A stretch of 64,000 nucleotides of DNA, taken from positions 62,001-126,000 of the forward strand of contig CALVDR010000001.1 in assembly GCA_944326365.1 (NCBI GenBank), in the 5' to 3' direction. Source of the DNA: an uncultured Bacteroidales bacterium (GTDB lineage: Bacteria > Bacteroidota > Bacteroidia > Bacteroidales > UBA932). Below the pieces are notes generated by a model that did not search any database, was not told the DNA's origin, and saw only the letters and a list, made by a program, of their open reading frames with translations. Shown in pieces: positions 25,273 through 35,914 of the stretch (its first letter is position 1; each line of letters opens with the position of its first letter). Position numbers and translations under genes: made by a program.

Positions 25273-28266
25273 ATGAAACGGATGCAAGCATTCATTTGTG
25301 CGGCCGTCTTTATGCTCGTCAGTACGACGGCCTTTGCACAGACAGGAATTGTAAGCGGAACCGTCCTCGACAATACGGGAGTACCTATCATAGGGGCCGC
25401 CGTTATTGACACTCAGGACAGAAGTTCCGGAGCACTTACCGACATTGACGGAAATTTTTCCATTTCCGTCAATATAGGAACCTCTCTCGAAATCTCTTAT
25501 CTAGGATTTCAGACCATCACGGTGCCGGTCACATCCTTCTCCCAGATGAACATAGTCATGGAGCAGGACAGCGAATACCTCGATGAAGTCGTGGTGATCG
25601 GTTATGGTACAGTAAGGAAAAGGGATCTGACAGGAGCCGTGTCTTCAGTATCGGACAGGGATATCAAGGATGCCCCTGTGTCGAATGTAGGCCAGGCACT
25701 CCAGGGAAAGGTCTCAGGCGTGTACATCGTGGATGCGGCGAAACCTGGTGACAACGTGTCCATCAAGATCCGCGGTCTGGGCACCATAAACGACAGCGAC
25801 CCTCTGGTGGTCATAGACGGTGTGCCTACAGATCTCGGCCTGTCATCGCTGAACACTGCCGACATAGACAGGATAGATGTGCTGAAAGACGCTTCCGCTA
25901 CCGCCATATACGGCTCCAGAGGCGCGAACGGCGTGGTCATGGTCACGACCAAAAGAGGCCAGTCAGGAGAAGGGAAGCTGAATGTATCCGCCAACTGGGC
26001 GATGCAGAACGTGGCTTATGTGCCTGAAATGCTGAATGCCTCTGAATATGCCGCCTACTCGAACGATATGCTGTCAGCGGCCGGGCTTTCCCTGAATCCT
26101 GAATGGAGCAGGCCGGAATCGCTCGGAAAAGGCACTGACTGGCTGGACGAAATGTTCCGGACAGGATTCATGCAGAACTACACGGTCAGCTATTCCGGAG
26201 GAAACGAAAAGGCGCACTACTATGTGTCCGGAGGATTTTCGGACCAGAAAGGTACTGTCAAGACCATCGGCTACCAGAGATTCACGTTCCAGAACAACAA
26301 TGATGCCCAGGTACTCAAATGGCTGAAATTCACGAACAACATCACCTTCTCCACAGATGTGAAGACAGGAGGTTCGTATTCGGTTTCCGATGCCATGAAC
26401 GCCCTTCCTACCCAGCCTGTGAAGGATGCCGACGGAGGCTGGAGCGGTCCTAGCGGAAACTCTTACTGGTATGGAGATGTCAGAAACCCTATAGGTACAT
26501 TGTACACGAACGAGAACAAGACAAACGGGTACAATTTCCTCGCCAACATTTCGGCGGAAATCACTTTCACGAAATGGCTTAAATTCAAGAGCACGTTCGG
26601 ATATGACGCCAAACTCTGGTTCAACGACAACATGACTTATGCCTATCCTTACAAGCCGTCTCCCGTAGAGGAAACGACCAGATACCAGGATGCAAACAAG
26701 GCTTTCACGTATCTGTCCGACAATTATCTGACTTTCGACCATACTTTCAAGGAGAAACATTATCTGAACGTAATGGCAGGTACTTCCGCCCAGTGGAACA
26801 GGGCTTCGGCATTCAACGGCACGAAGGGCGGCTTTCTCTTCGACAGCGTGCATGAGTTCGATAACGGCACAGACATCAAGGACCTCGGAGGTTCATCCAG
26901 CGACTGGGCCATGTTCTCGTTCATGGCCAGGGCCAATTATTCTTACGATGACAGATATCTGCTCACAGTGACATTCCGCCGGGACGGTTCATCAAGATTC
27001 GGTCCTGACCACAGATGGGGAAACTTCCCGTCAGCGTCTGCCGCCTGGAGGATATCGAAAGAGCCATGGTTCCCTCAGAACGGTTTCGTCATCAACGACC
27101 TCAAGCTGAGAGGCGGATATGGTGTGACAGGTAATGACAAGATAGGCTCATACGCCTATATCCAGACCTATAATACAGGGGCGTATATTTTCGGAGATGA
27201 TGTGGCGACCACACTGATGGCCAAGACTATGGCCAATCCGAGCATACACTGGGAGGAAGTACGCCAGGGAAATATCGGTGTCGACCTCAGCCTGTGGAAC
27301 TCCCGCCTGACACTGTCTCTTGACGGCTATATCAAGAATACCACGGACATGCTGGTGAAAGCGGCGATTCCTATCACTTCAGGATATGAAGACACTTCCA
27401 CTACATATACGAATGCGGGAAAGGTTTCCAACAAGGGCGCCGAGCTGACCGTGACTTCCGTAAATTTCGAAAGCACCACAGGCGGCTTCAGGTGGGAAAC
27501 ATCACTCACAGCCACATACAACAGCAACAGGATTGTCAGCCTGAACAGTGACACTCCGCTCTATCAGAACGAGAATGCAGGAGCATATATCACCATGCAG
27601 AAGAACGGACTGCCTATCAACGTGTTCTATGGATATGTGACAGACGGGCTTTTCCAGACTCAGGCGGAAGTGGATGCACATGCATTCCAGGAGACCGGCA
27701 CTGCTCCGGGAGACATCAGGTTCAAGGACCTGAACAACGACGGAGTCATCAATGAAGATGACCGAACAGTCATAGGAGACCCGAATCCGGACTGGATATT
27801 CTCCATGTCGAACACTTTCTCTTACAAGGGATTCGACCTGTCAATCTATCTGCAGGGCGTGGCCGGGAACGACATATTCAATGCCGCCGGCATATCCAAC
27901 GAGGGCATGTCATCGGCGCACAACCAGACTGCTTCAGTCAAATACCGCTGGGTAGGCTACGGCACCAGCACCGTAATGCCTCGTGCAGTGTACGGAGACC
28001 CTAACCACAACTCCAGACTTTCAGACAGGTTTGTCGAAGACGGATCATACCTGAGGCTGAAGAACATCACTCTGAGCTACACTTTCCCGTCACGCTGGAT
28101 GGAAAAGATTTCGGTGGAGAATGCCAGAATCTTCCTTTCATGCGAAAACGTAGCCACACTGACCAAATACTCGGGCTTCGACCCTGAGGTAGGTATAAAC
28201 GGAATCGACGGAAACCGCTATCCTATTTCACGGACATTGAGCCTGGGGCTGAATTTCAATTTCTAA
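25273..28266 (+). CDS. susC: SusC-like TonB-dependent outer-membrane transporter
   Basis: A 997-residue protein with signal peptide ending at AFAQ, a carboxypeptidase-regulatory-like N-terminal domain (GIVSGTVLDNTGVPIIGAAV through YLGFQT), the conserved DEVVVIGYGTVRKRDLTGAV region, a plug domain (GKVSGVYIV, IRGLGTINDSDPLVVIDGVP, GSRGANGVVMVTTK), and a large barrel ending in LSLGLNFNF. It imports oligosaccharides bound by its SusD partner using TonB energy. susD begins 13 bases after its stop. The enzymes downstream point to isomalto-oligosaccharides as cargo. Confidence 0.96.
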   Translation: MKRMQAFICAAVFMLVSTTAFAQTGIVSGTVLDNTGVPIIGAAVIDTQDRSSGALTDIDGNFSISVNIGTSLEISYLGFQTITVPVTSFSQMNIVMEQDSEYLDEVVVIGYGTVRKRDLTGAVSSVSDRDIKDAPVSNVGQALQGKVSGVYIVDAAKPGDNVSIKIRGLGTINDSDPLVVIDGVPTDLGLSSLNTADIDRIDVLKDASATAIYGSRGANGVVMVTTKRGQSGEGKLNVSANWAMQNVAYVPEMLNASEYAAYSNDMLSAAGLSLNPEWSRPESLGKGTDWLDEMFRTGFMQNYTVSYSGGNEKAHYYVSGGFSDQKGTVKTIGYQRFTFQNNNDAQVLKWLKFTNNITFSTDVKTGGSYSVSDAMNALPTQPVKDADGGWSGPSGNSYWYGDVRNPIGTLYTNENKTNGYNFLANISAEITFTKWLKFKSTFGYDAKLWFNDNMTYAYPYKPSPVEETTRYQDANKAFTYLSDNYLTFDHTFKEKHYLNVMAGTSAQWNRASAFNGTKGGFLFDSVHEFDNGTDIKDLGGSSSDWAMFSFMARANYSYDDRYLLTVTFRRDGSSRFGPDHRWGNFPSASAAWRISKEPWFPQNGFVINDLKLRGGYGVTGNDKIGSYAYIQTYNTGAYIFGDDVATTLMAKTMANPSIHWEEVRQGNIGVDLSLWNSRLTLSLDGYIKNTTDMLVKAAIPITSGYEDTSTTYTNAGKVSNKGAELTVTSVNFESTTGGFRWETSLTATYNSNRIVSLNSDTPLYQNENAGAYITMQKNGLPINVFYGYVTDGLFQTQAEVDAHAFQETGTAPGDIRFKDLNNDGVINEDDRTVIGDPNPDWIFSMSNTFSYKGFDLSIYLQGVAGNDIFNAAGISNEGMSSAHNQTASVKYRWVGYGTSTVMPRAVYGDPNHNSRLSDRFVEDGSYLRLKNITLSYTFPSRWMEKISVENARIFLSCENVATLTKYSGFDPEVGINGIDGNRYPISRTLSLGLNFNF

Positions 28267-28279
28267 AATGGCTGGAATC

Positions 28280-29797
28280 ATGAAAACGATAAAAATCTTG
28301 ATCATTGCCGCGGCAGCGGCCCTGTCCGTATCATGTTCGGACTTTCTCGACAGTTTCCCGCCATATGCGGTAGACATAAATGTTTCAGTATCCGACTCTG
28401 TAGCCATAGCACTGACCAACGGATGCTATGTACCTCTGCAGTCATCGAATCTGTACAACCAGAGGATATGGTCTCTGGATATCATAGCAGGTAATTCCGA
28501 AGTGGGTGCAGGCGGAGGAGAAGACGGCATAGAGACTGTCCAGTGCGCCAATTTCGCAGCTGATGCATCGAATGCTTTCGCACTCTACGTCTGGCGTTCG
28601 CCATGGGTGGGGATAGGCCAGTGCAACACTGTCATCCAGTCTCTCACCGGAGAGGGCAACCGGACTTCCGAAGAAATCGGGAACAGATGCCTGGGAGAGG
28701 CATATTTCCTGAGAGCGCATTACTACTACATACTGGTGAGGCTGTTCGGAGGCGTACCGCTCATCCTCGAACCTCATGAAGCCGATGACAACACCGACTC
28801 CGAACGTGCGACACTGGATGCATGCTACGACCGCATCATCAAGGACTGCAGACAGGCGGTGTCTCTGCTTCCCGAAAAGAAGTCCTACACCGGGAGTGAC
28901 TACAACAGAGCCAGCCGTGACGCGGCCCTCTGCATGCTGGCTGACATATTGCTCACCTACCATCCTGAACAGAACTACGCCGAGGTGGTGAATATCTGCG
29001 AACAGATAGAAGACATGGGCTACGACCTTTCACAGTACGACTATGCCGACAATTTCGGGATGGAGGCGCAGAACAGCCAGGAAGCACTTTTCACTGTCGG
29101 CTACTCTGGAGACACACAGTATGACTTCTGGAGCGGCGAGAACCAGTCATCATGGCTTTCCGCTTTCATGGGGCCGAGGAACTCAGGCATGGTGGCCGGG
29201 GCCTACGGATGGAATCTTCCTACACAGGAATTCATGGATGAATGGGAAGACGGAGACCTCAGGAAAGATGTGACCGTATTCTATGACGGATGCCCTGCTT
29301 TCGACAATATGTCGTATGATGACAGCTGGTCCAACACGGGATACAATGTCAGGAAATTCCTGGTCACCAAGACCGATTCACCTGAATACAACACCAGTTC
29401 CGCCGATTTCGTGGTCTACAGATATGCTGATGTCCTGCTGAAAAAAGCGGAAGCCCTGAACGGGCAGGGGCTCACTGAAGAAGCCTGCGCCCCGCTCAAC
29501 ATAGTCCGCAAACGTGCTGGACTGCCGGACATCGAGACCCTTCTTCCGTCAGACATCACACTTGACTCTGAGGAAGGACAGGCATGGATGAAGGAAAAAA
29601 TAATACACGAACGCCGCATGGAGCTGGCATTCGAAGGCCACAGATGGTTCGACATGGTCAGGATAGACAACGGCGACTATGCCCTCGAATTCCTGAAAGG
29701 CATCGGGAAGAATGTCGACAGAAACCGTCTGCTTTTCCCTATTCCTCTGACAGAAATGGACTCCAACCACCTCATGACCCAGAATCCGGGATATTAA
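28280..29797 (+). CDS. susD: SusD-like glycan-binding lipoprotein (RagB/SusD family)
   Basis: A 505-residue surface lipoprotein that caps the SusC barrel. ATG 28280 (MKTIKILIIAAAAALSVSC) is preferred over ATG 28268 because it directly gives a normal lipoprotein signal with Cys 19. Family marks include GEAYFLRAHYYYILVRLFGGVPLI, NRASRDAALCMLADILL, RYADVLLKKAEALN and HERRMELAFEGHRWFDMVRI, with the C-terminal LFPIPLTEMD and NPGY. It sits between susC (13 bases) and the SusE/F-like gene (48 bases). Confidence 0.96.
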   Translation: MKTIKILIIAAAAALSVSCSDFLDSFPPYAVDINVSVSDSVAIALTNGCYVPLQSSNLYNQRIWSLDIIAGNSEVGAGGGEDGIETVQCANFAADASNAFALYVWRSPWVGIGQCNTVIQSLTGEGNRTSEEIGNRCLGEAYFLRAHYYYILVRLFGGVPLILEPHEADDNTDSERATLDACYDRIIKDCRQAVSLLPEKKSYTGSDYNRASRDAALCMLADILLTYHPEQNYAEVVNICEQIEDMGYDLSQYDYADNFGMEAQNSQEALFTVGYSGDTQYDFWSGENQSSWLSAFMGPRNSGMVAGAYGWNLPTQEFMDEWEDGDLRKDVTVFYDGCPAFDNMSYDDSWSNTGYNVRKFLVTKTDSPEYNTSSADFVVYRYADVLLKKAEALNGQGLTEEACAPLNIVRKRAGLPDIETLLPSDITLDSEEGQAWMKEKIIHERRMELAFEGHRWFDMVRIDNGDYALEFLKGIGKNVDRNRLLFPIPLTEMDSNHLMTQNPGY

Positions 29798-29845
29798 CAG
29801 GAGAGGGATTTTCATCTGACTTACGTCAATATAAACGAAAATACA

Positions 29846-31693
29846 ATGAAAAAATTAAATACAATACTGACATTGTCCGCCATTGCCTTCTGCATCACCG
29901 GATGCGGCATCGACATAGATGAATACAAGGCAGGCGATCCTGAAGGAGGCGAAGAGCTGAAGGTCACGGCCCAGGCTGAGGACCCGATAGTCCTGCAGGA
30001 AAAGAACAGCCTGGAGACAGCCATAGGCCTGACCTGGACTTCCGGCAGCAATTTCGGCACAGGCAATTCCATCTCCTACACCCTCGATATAGACCGTGCG
30101 GAAGGAAACTGGACGGAATGCTATACCGAATCTCTCGGCAAAAGAATCTACAACCGGGATATAACCGTGGAAGAACTGAACGACATAGTGACCGGACTTG
30201 GCGCAGAGCATGGCACGTCCGGGGAATACAAGGGCAGAATCAGGGCATCAGTGACTGACTATCCTGAAATGGAGCAGTACTCCGAGTTCAGTTTCACGGC
30301 GACATCATACAATCCTGCACCAGCCGTTCTGTACATCACAGGCGATGCCACTGAAGGGGGATGGGATGCGGCAAAGGCCACTCAGATGACCAGAACAGCA
30401 GGCGGAATCTTCACATTCGAAGGCATTATGGAAGCCGGAGACGAATTCAGGTTCATACCTGCTTCCGGGAATGAATGGCCGGCATACATCAAGACTGCCG
30501 GCAGCCAGGACGGAATCACATATGCAGAGTCCGCTCCGGCTTCCGCAGATGACATCAACTTCAGCGTCACGGAAAAGTCAAGCTACCGAATCACGGTGAA
30601 CCTGCTCGAAATGACGGTGACGATTGAAGACATCATGGCCACGACACTATACTTGATAGGAGATGCCACACCTGGAGGATGGTCGCTTGACAAGGCTTCC
30701 GAAATGACGATGACAGGAAAAGGCGTTTTCACATGGACAGGGACACTGACGACTGCCGGCGAAGGATTCAAGTTCATCACCACACGCAATTTCTGGCCTG
30801 GATATGTCAAGGTGAATGATGATCCGGATGACTGGACGCTCAGGTATTCCGAAACCGAACTGTCAGGAGCGGATGACAGGAAATTCAAAGTAAGCGAAGC
30901 TGCAGAATACCGCGTGGATGTGGATCTTTTCGGCATGACTGTGTCCGTAACCAAATCCGGAGAGGCTGAATTCAACACATTGTACATGATAGGCGGCGCC
31001 ACTGGCGGATATTCTCTTGACAACAATGCCATACAAATGGAATCTATAGCTGATGGAGAATATACGTGGACTGGCGATCTTGCCCAAGGCGACCTCAAAT
31101 TCGTAGTCACTACTTCCGATTTCTGGCCCGGATATGTAAAAGCTAACGATGATCCGGATGACTTCAGCCTGGCATACTATAAGAGCAATCCGGAGGATGG
31201 CGACAGGAAATTCAACATAGCCTCTGCCGGCAAGTATACAGTAACAGTCAACACGACAAACCTGAGCGCAAAGATCGAAAAAATCGGAGACAGCCAGGAG
31301 CCGGAGCCTGATGAACCGCTATATGAAGCCCTGTGGCTGATAGGCCCTGCATCACCTGTATTGGAGGGTGGTGGATGGAATCTTGACGCAGCGGAAACCA
31401 ATGATGCCGCCAGGATGAACCCGTCGGCAGACGATCCTGACACATACAGCTGGACCGGAGAACTCAGATCAGGCGAACTGAAAATAAGCTGCGACCTGCA
31501 AAGGAATTTCAAAGGCAAATGGTTCATGCCTGAAGAAAACGGCAAGGCGCTGAGCGCTTCAGGGACTGAGACTATCAAACTCGTAGATGCTTCAGCAGCC
31601 GATGCCGTAGACTGGAAATGGAATGTCTCCGCAGGAAACTACACCATAAGCATCAATGTGAAGACTTCAACGATGACTGTGACGAAGAACTGA
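29846..31693 (+). CDS. SusE/SusF-like starch-binding surface lipoprotein
   Basis: A 615-residue lipoprotein (signal LSAIAFCITGC). After an N-terminal SusE-type fibronectin-like domain (about 30-150) come four repeats of the SusE/SusF carbohydrate-binding fold, each opening with a LYLIGDATPGGW-like motif: YITGDATEGGW, YLIGDATPGGW, YMIGGATGGY and WLIGPASPVLEGGGW. Each continues with FTWTG and ends in a K-F, Y-x-V-T-V strand pair. WPGYVKxNDDPDD recurs in repeats 2 and 3, a sign of internal duplication. These modules hold glucan at the cell surface. A strong 14-bp hairpin follows the stop. Confidence 0.9.
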   Translation: MKKLNTILTLSAIAFCITGCGIDIDEYKAGDPEGGEELKVTAQAEDPIVLQEKNSLETAIGLTWTSGSNFGTGNSISYTLDIDRAEGNWTECYTESLGKRIYNRDITVEELNDIVTGLGAEHGTSGEYKGRIRASVTDYPEMEQYSEFSFTATSYNPAPAVLYITGDATEGGWDAAKATQMTRTAGGIFTFEGIMEAGDEFRFIPASGNEWPAYIKTAGSQDGITYAESAPASADDINFSVTEKSSYRITVNLLEMTVTIEDIMATTLYLIGDATPGGWSLDKASEMTMTGKGVFTWTGTLTTAGEGFKFITTRNFWPGYVKVNDDPDDWTLRYSETELSGADDRKFKVSEAAEYRVDVDLFGMTVSVTKSGEAEFNTLYMIGGATGGYSLDNNAIQMESIADGEYTWTGDLAQGDLKFVVTTSDFWPGYVKANDDPDDFSLAYYKSNPEDGDRKFNIASAGKYTVTVNTTNLSAKIEKIGDSQEPEPDEPLYEALWLIGPASPVLEGGGWNLDAAETNDAARMNPSADDPDTYSWTGELRSGELKISCDLQRNFKGKWFMPEENGKALSASGTETIKLVDASAADAVDWKWNVSAGNYTISINVKTSTMTVTKN

Positions 31694-31701
31694 TAAACCA
31701 A

Positions 31702-31736
31702 TTGTCCGGAGCAGGCAGATAACCTGCTCCGGACAA
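31702..31736 (+). repeat. 14-bp perfect hairpin between susE/F-like gene and GH66
   Basis: TTGTCCGGAGCAGG (31702-31715) and CCTGCTCCGGACAA (31723-31736) pair perfectly around a 7-base loop, 8 bases after the lipoprotein stop. There is no U-run behind it, so it is not a standard intrinsic terminator. It may be a partial terminator, an RNA-processing site or a stabilizer that sets different levels of surface proteins and enzymes. Confidence 0.6.
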
Positions 31737-31751
31737 AAAGAAAAGCAAAAT

Positions 31752-33533
31752 ATGAAAAGAATGATATTCAATACAATAGCATTGGGACTGGTCCTGACGG
31801 TATCAGCCGCATGCCAGAAAGAGCTCGGCTACACAGGTTTTGTAGACCAGGATGCCGCCGCATCTGCCGAGATCAGCCTCAGCACAGACAAGGCGGTGTA
31901 CAAGGCCGGAGAAACGGTGAACTTTTCAGCCAGCTCCATGCCTGAGGGCGCCATCTACGTGAGATACAAGCATCTCGGCGAGCAGCTCGGAACAGAACAG
32001 GCCCTCACAGGGAACACCTGGACATGGACTGCCCCGGCAGAAGATTTCAAAGGCTATATGGCTGAAGTCTACCAGAAAAGCGCTTCCGGAGAAACAGTCC
32101 TGGCAACAATAGCCATAGATGTTTCAAGCGACTGGAGCAAATTCCCGAGATACGGTTTCCTCGCCACATTCAATGAAATGAGCCAGGAATCATCTGAAGA
32201 TGTGATAGCCGGGCTGAACAGACTGCACATAAACGGAGTCCAGTTCCAGGACTGGCACTGGAAACACCATTGGCCTCTTGCCCAGGACAAGACCACAATG
32301 GAACCGCTTGAAACCTATATAGACATAGCCAGCCGGAATACGTCTCTCCAGACTATCAGGAATTATATCGCTTCCTGTCACAAGTACGGTATGAAGGCTA
32401 TTTTCTATAATCTCTGCTTCGGTGCACTCGAGGATGCCGCAGAAGACGGGGTCAGAGAAGAATGGTTTATTTTCAAGGATACCGGCCATCAGGAAAAAGA
32501 TGTACACACTCTTGGTGCACCGTTCAAAAGTTCCATCTGGCTGACAAATCCTGCGGACGAAGGTTGGTTGTCATATCTTGGGGAAAGGACAGACGACATA
32601 TATGAAAACCTTGGATTCGACGGATATCAGATCGACCAGCTCGGAGGAAGGGGTACGGTCTACGATTACAACGGCGAGGTTGTCGACCTGACGGAAAGTT
32701 ATGCCGGCTTTATAAATTACATGAAAGACAGGCAGCCGGAGAAAGACCTGATCATGAACGCCGTATCGTCTTTCGGCTCCCGGCAGATACTCGGCACCGG
32801 AAAAACTGCATTCGCTTACAACGAACTCTGGGGAAGCGAGGCTCAGTTTTCCGACCTGAAAAAAGTCATAGACGCCAACATCAGCTATGGCGGAGAAAAC
32901 ATGAAGACTGTCTTCGCGGCCTATATGAACTACGACAAGGCGAACAACCCCGGCTCGTTCAACACTCCTGGAATCCTGCTCACCGATGCGGTCATGTTTG
33001 CCCTCGGCGGCTCCCACCTGGAAATGGGAGAGCACATGCTGTGCAAGGAATATTTCCCTAACAGCAACCTCGGAATGTCGGCAGAGCTGGAAAATGCCAT
33101 CATAGCTTATTATGACTTCATGACAGCCTACCAGAACCTGCTCCGAGACGGCGGGACATTCAATGATGTGGCAGTCTCTTCTTCAGACGGCACTTATGCA
33201 TTCAAATCCTGGGAGCCGGCCGCCGGCAATATCATCACCCTCGCCAAGGAAGTCGGGAACCGGCAGACAATCCATTTCCTCAATTTCCTGAATGCGGATT
33301 CCACCAGCTGGAGAGACCTGAACGGCACTATGCCTGAACCTTCTGAAGTCAACAATCTCTCCGTCACAATACAGCTCCCTGAAAACAAGACAGTGGAATC
33401 AGCCTGGATAGCTTCTCCAGACATAGAATGCGGTGCGTCCAGAACTCTGGCTTTCACCCAGGAAGGACAAACTGTCACTCTCGTTGTGCCTTCCCTTAAA
33501 TATTGGGATATGCTCGTGCTGGAATATGAATAA
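31752..33533 (+). CDS. GH66 endo-dextranase, lipoprotein
   Basis: A 593-residue lipoprotein (signal to VSAAC, Cys 21). Residues of about 38-125 form an Ig-like strand domain (ISLSTDKAVYKAGETVNFSA). The TIM barrel of family GH66 begins at PRYGFLATFNEM, with FQDWHWKHHWPL, FDGYQIDQLGGRG holding the probable nucleophile Asp 295, and AFAYNELWG holding the probable acid/base Glu 358. Their 63-residue spacing is close to that of characterized dextranases. The C-terminal part is a beta domain. GH66 includes endodextranases and cycloisomaltooligosaccharide synthases; no CBM35 insert is evident, so dextranase is more likely. It probably acts at the cell surface. Confidence 0.9.
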   Translation: MKRMIFNTIALGLVLTVSAACQKELGYTGFVDQDAAASAEISLSTDKAVYKAGETVNFSASSMPEGAIYVRYKHLGEQLGTEQALTGNTWTWTAPAEDFKGYMAEVYQKSASGETVLATIAIDVSSDWSKFPRYGFLATFNEMSQESSEDVIAGLNRLHINGVQFQDWHWKHHWPLAQDKTTMEPLETYIDIASRNTSLQTIRNYIASCHKYGMKAIFYNLCFGALEDAAEDGVREEWFIFKDTGHQEKDVHTLGAPFKSSIWLTNPADEGWLSYLGERTDDIYENLGFDGYQIDQLGGRGTVYDYNGEVVDLTESYAGFINYMKDRQPEKDLIMNAVSSFGSRQILGTGKTAFAYNELWGSEAQFSDLKKVIDANISYGGENMKTVFAAYMNYDKANNPGSFNTPGILLTDAVMFALGGSHLEMGEHMLCKEYFPNSNLGMSAELENAIIAYYDFMTAYQNLLRDGGTFNDVAVSSSDGTYAFKSWEPAAGNIITLAKEVGNRQTIHFLNFLNADSTSWRDLNGTMPEPSEVNNLSVTIQLPENKTVESAWIASPDIECGASRTLAFTQEGQTVTLVVPSLKYWDMLVLEYE

Positions 33534-33564
33534 GAAATGATCCGCATTGGTTTGATGTGTTTAA

Positions 33565-35733
<2,169 letters not shown>

Positions 35734-35760
35734 TCATATTACCCATAAATTTATTCTGCT

Positions 35761-35889
35761 ATGAAAAAAGAAGAAAAGAAAATCATGTATGTCAGTCCTG
35801 AAATCCGGACTGACAATGTCAAAGTCGAACACGGGTTTGCCTTCAGCACCCAGAATCTCGAAGAGGACCAGACAGATGTCGCCTGGTAA
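35761..35889 (+). CDS. Small 42-residue peptide of unknown function in the PUL
   Basis: ATG 35761 to TAA 35887, between GH97 (27 bases) and the fimbrillin-SusE/F lipoprotein (25 bases). The N terminus is charged (MKKEEKKIMYVSPEIR), followed by VEHGFAFST, an acidic stretch and a terminal Trp. No signal peptide or membrane segment is present. The pattern of Tyr-x-Ser-Pro-Glu, then Glu-x-Gly-Phe-Ala-x-Ser, then a C-terminal Trp resembles short peptides I have seen beside surface-protein genes in Bacteroidales, but I cannot name a family. Tight spacing and codon use like its neighbours support a real gene. Confidence 0.65.
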   Translation: MKKEEKKIMYVSPEIRTDNVKVEHGFAFSTQNLEEDQTDVAW

Positions 35890-35914
35890 GTAGAACCTGA
35901 AAAACAGAAAAAAA

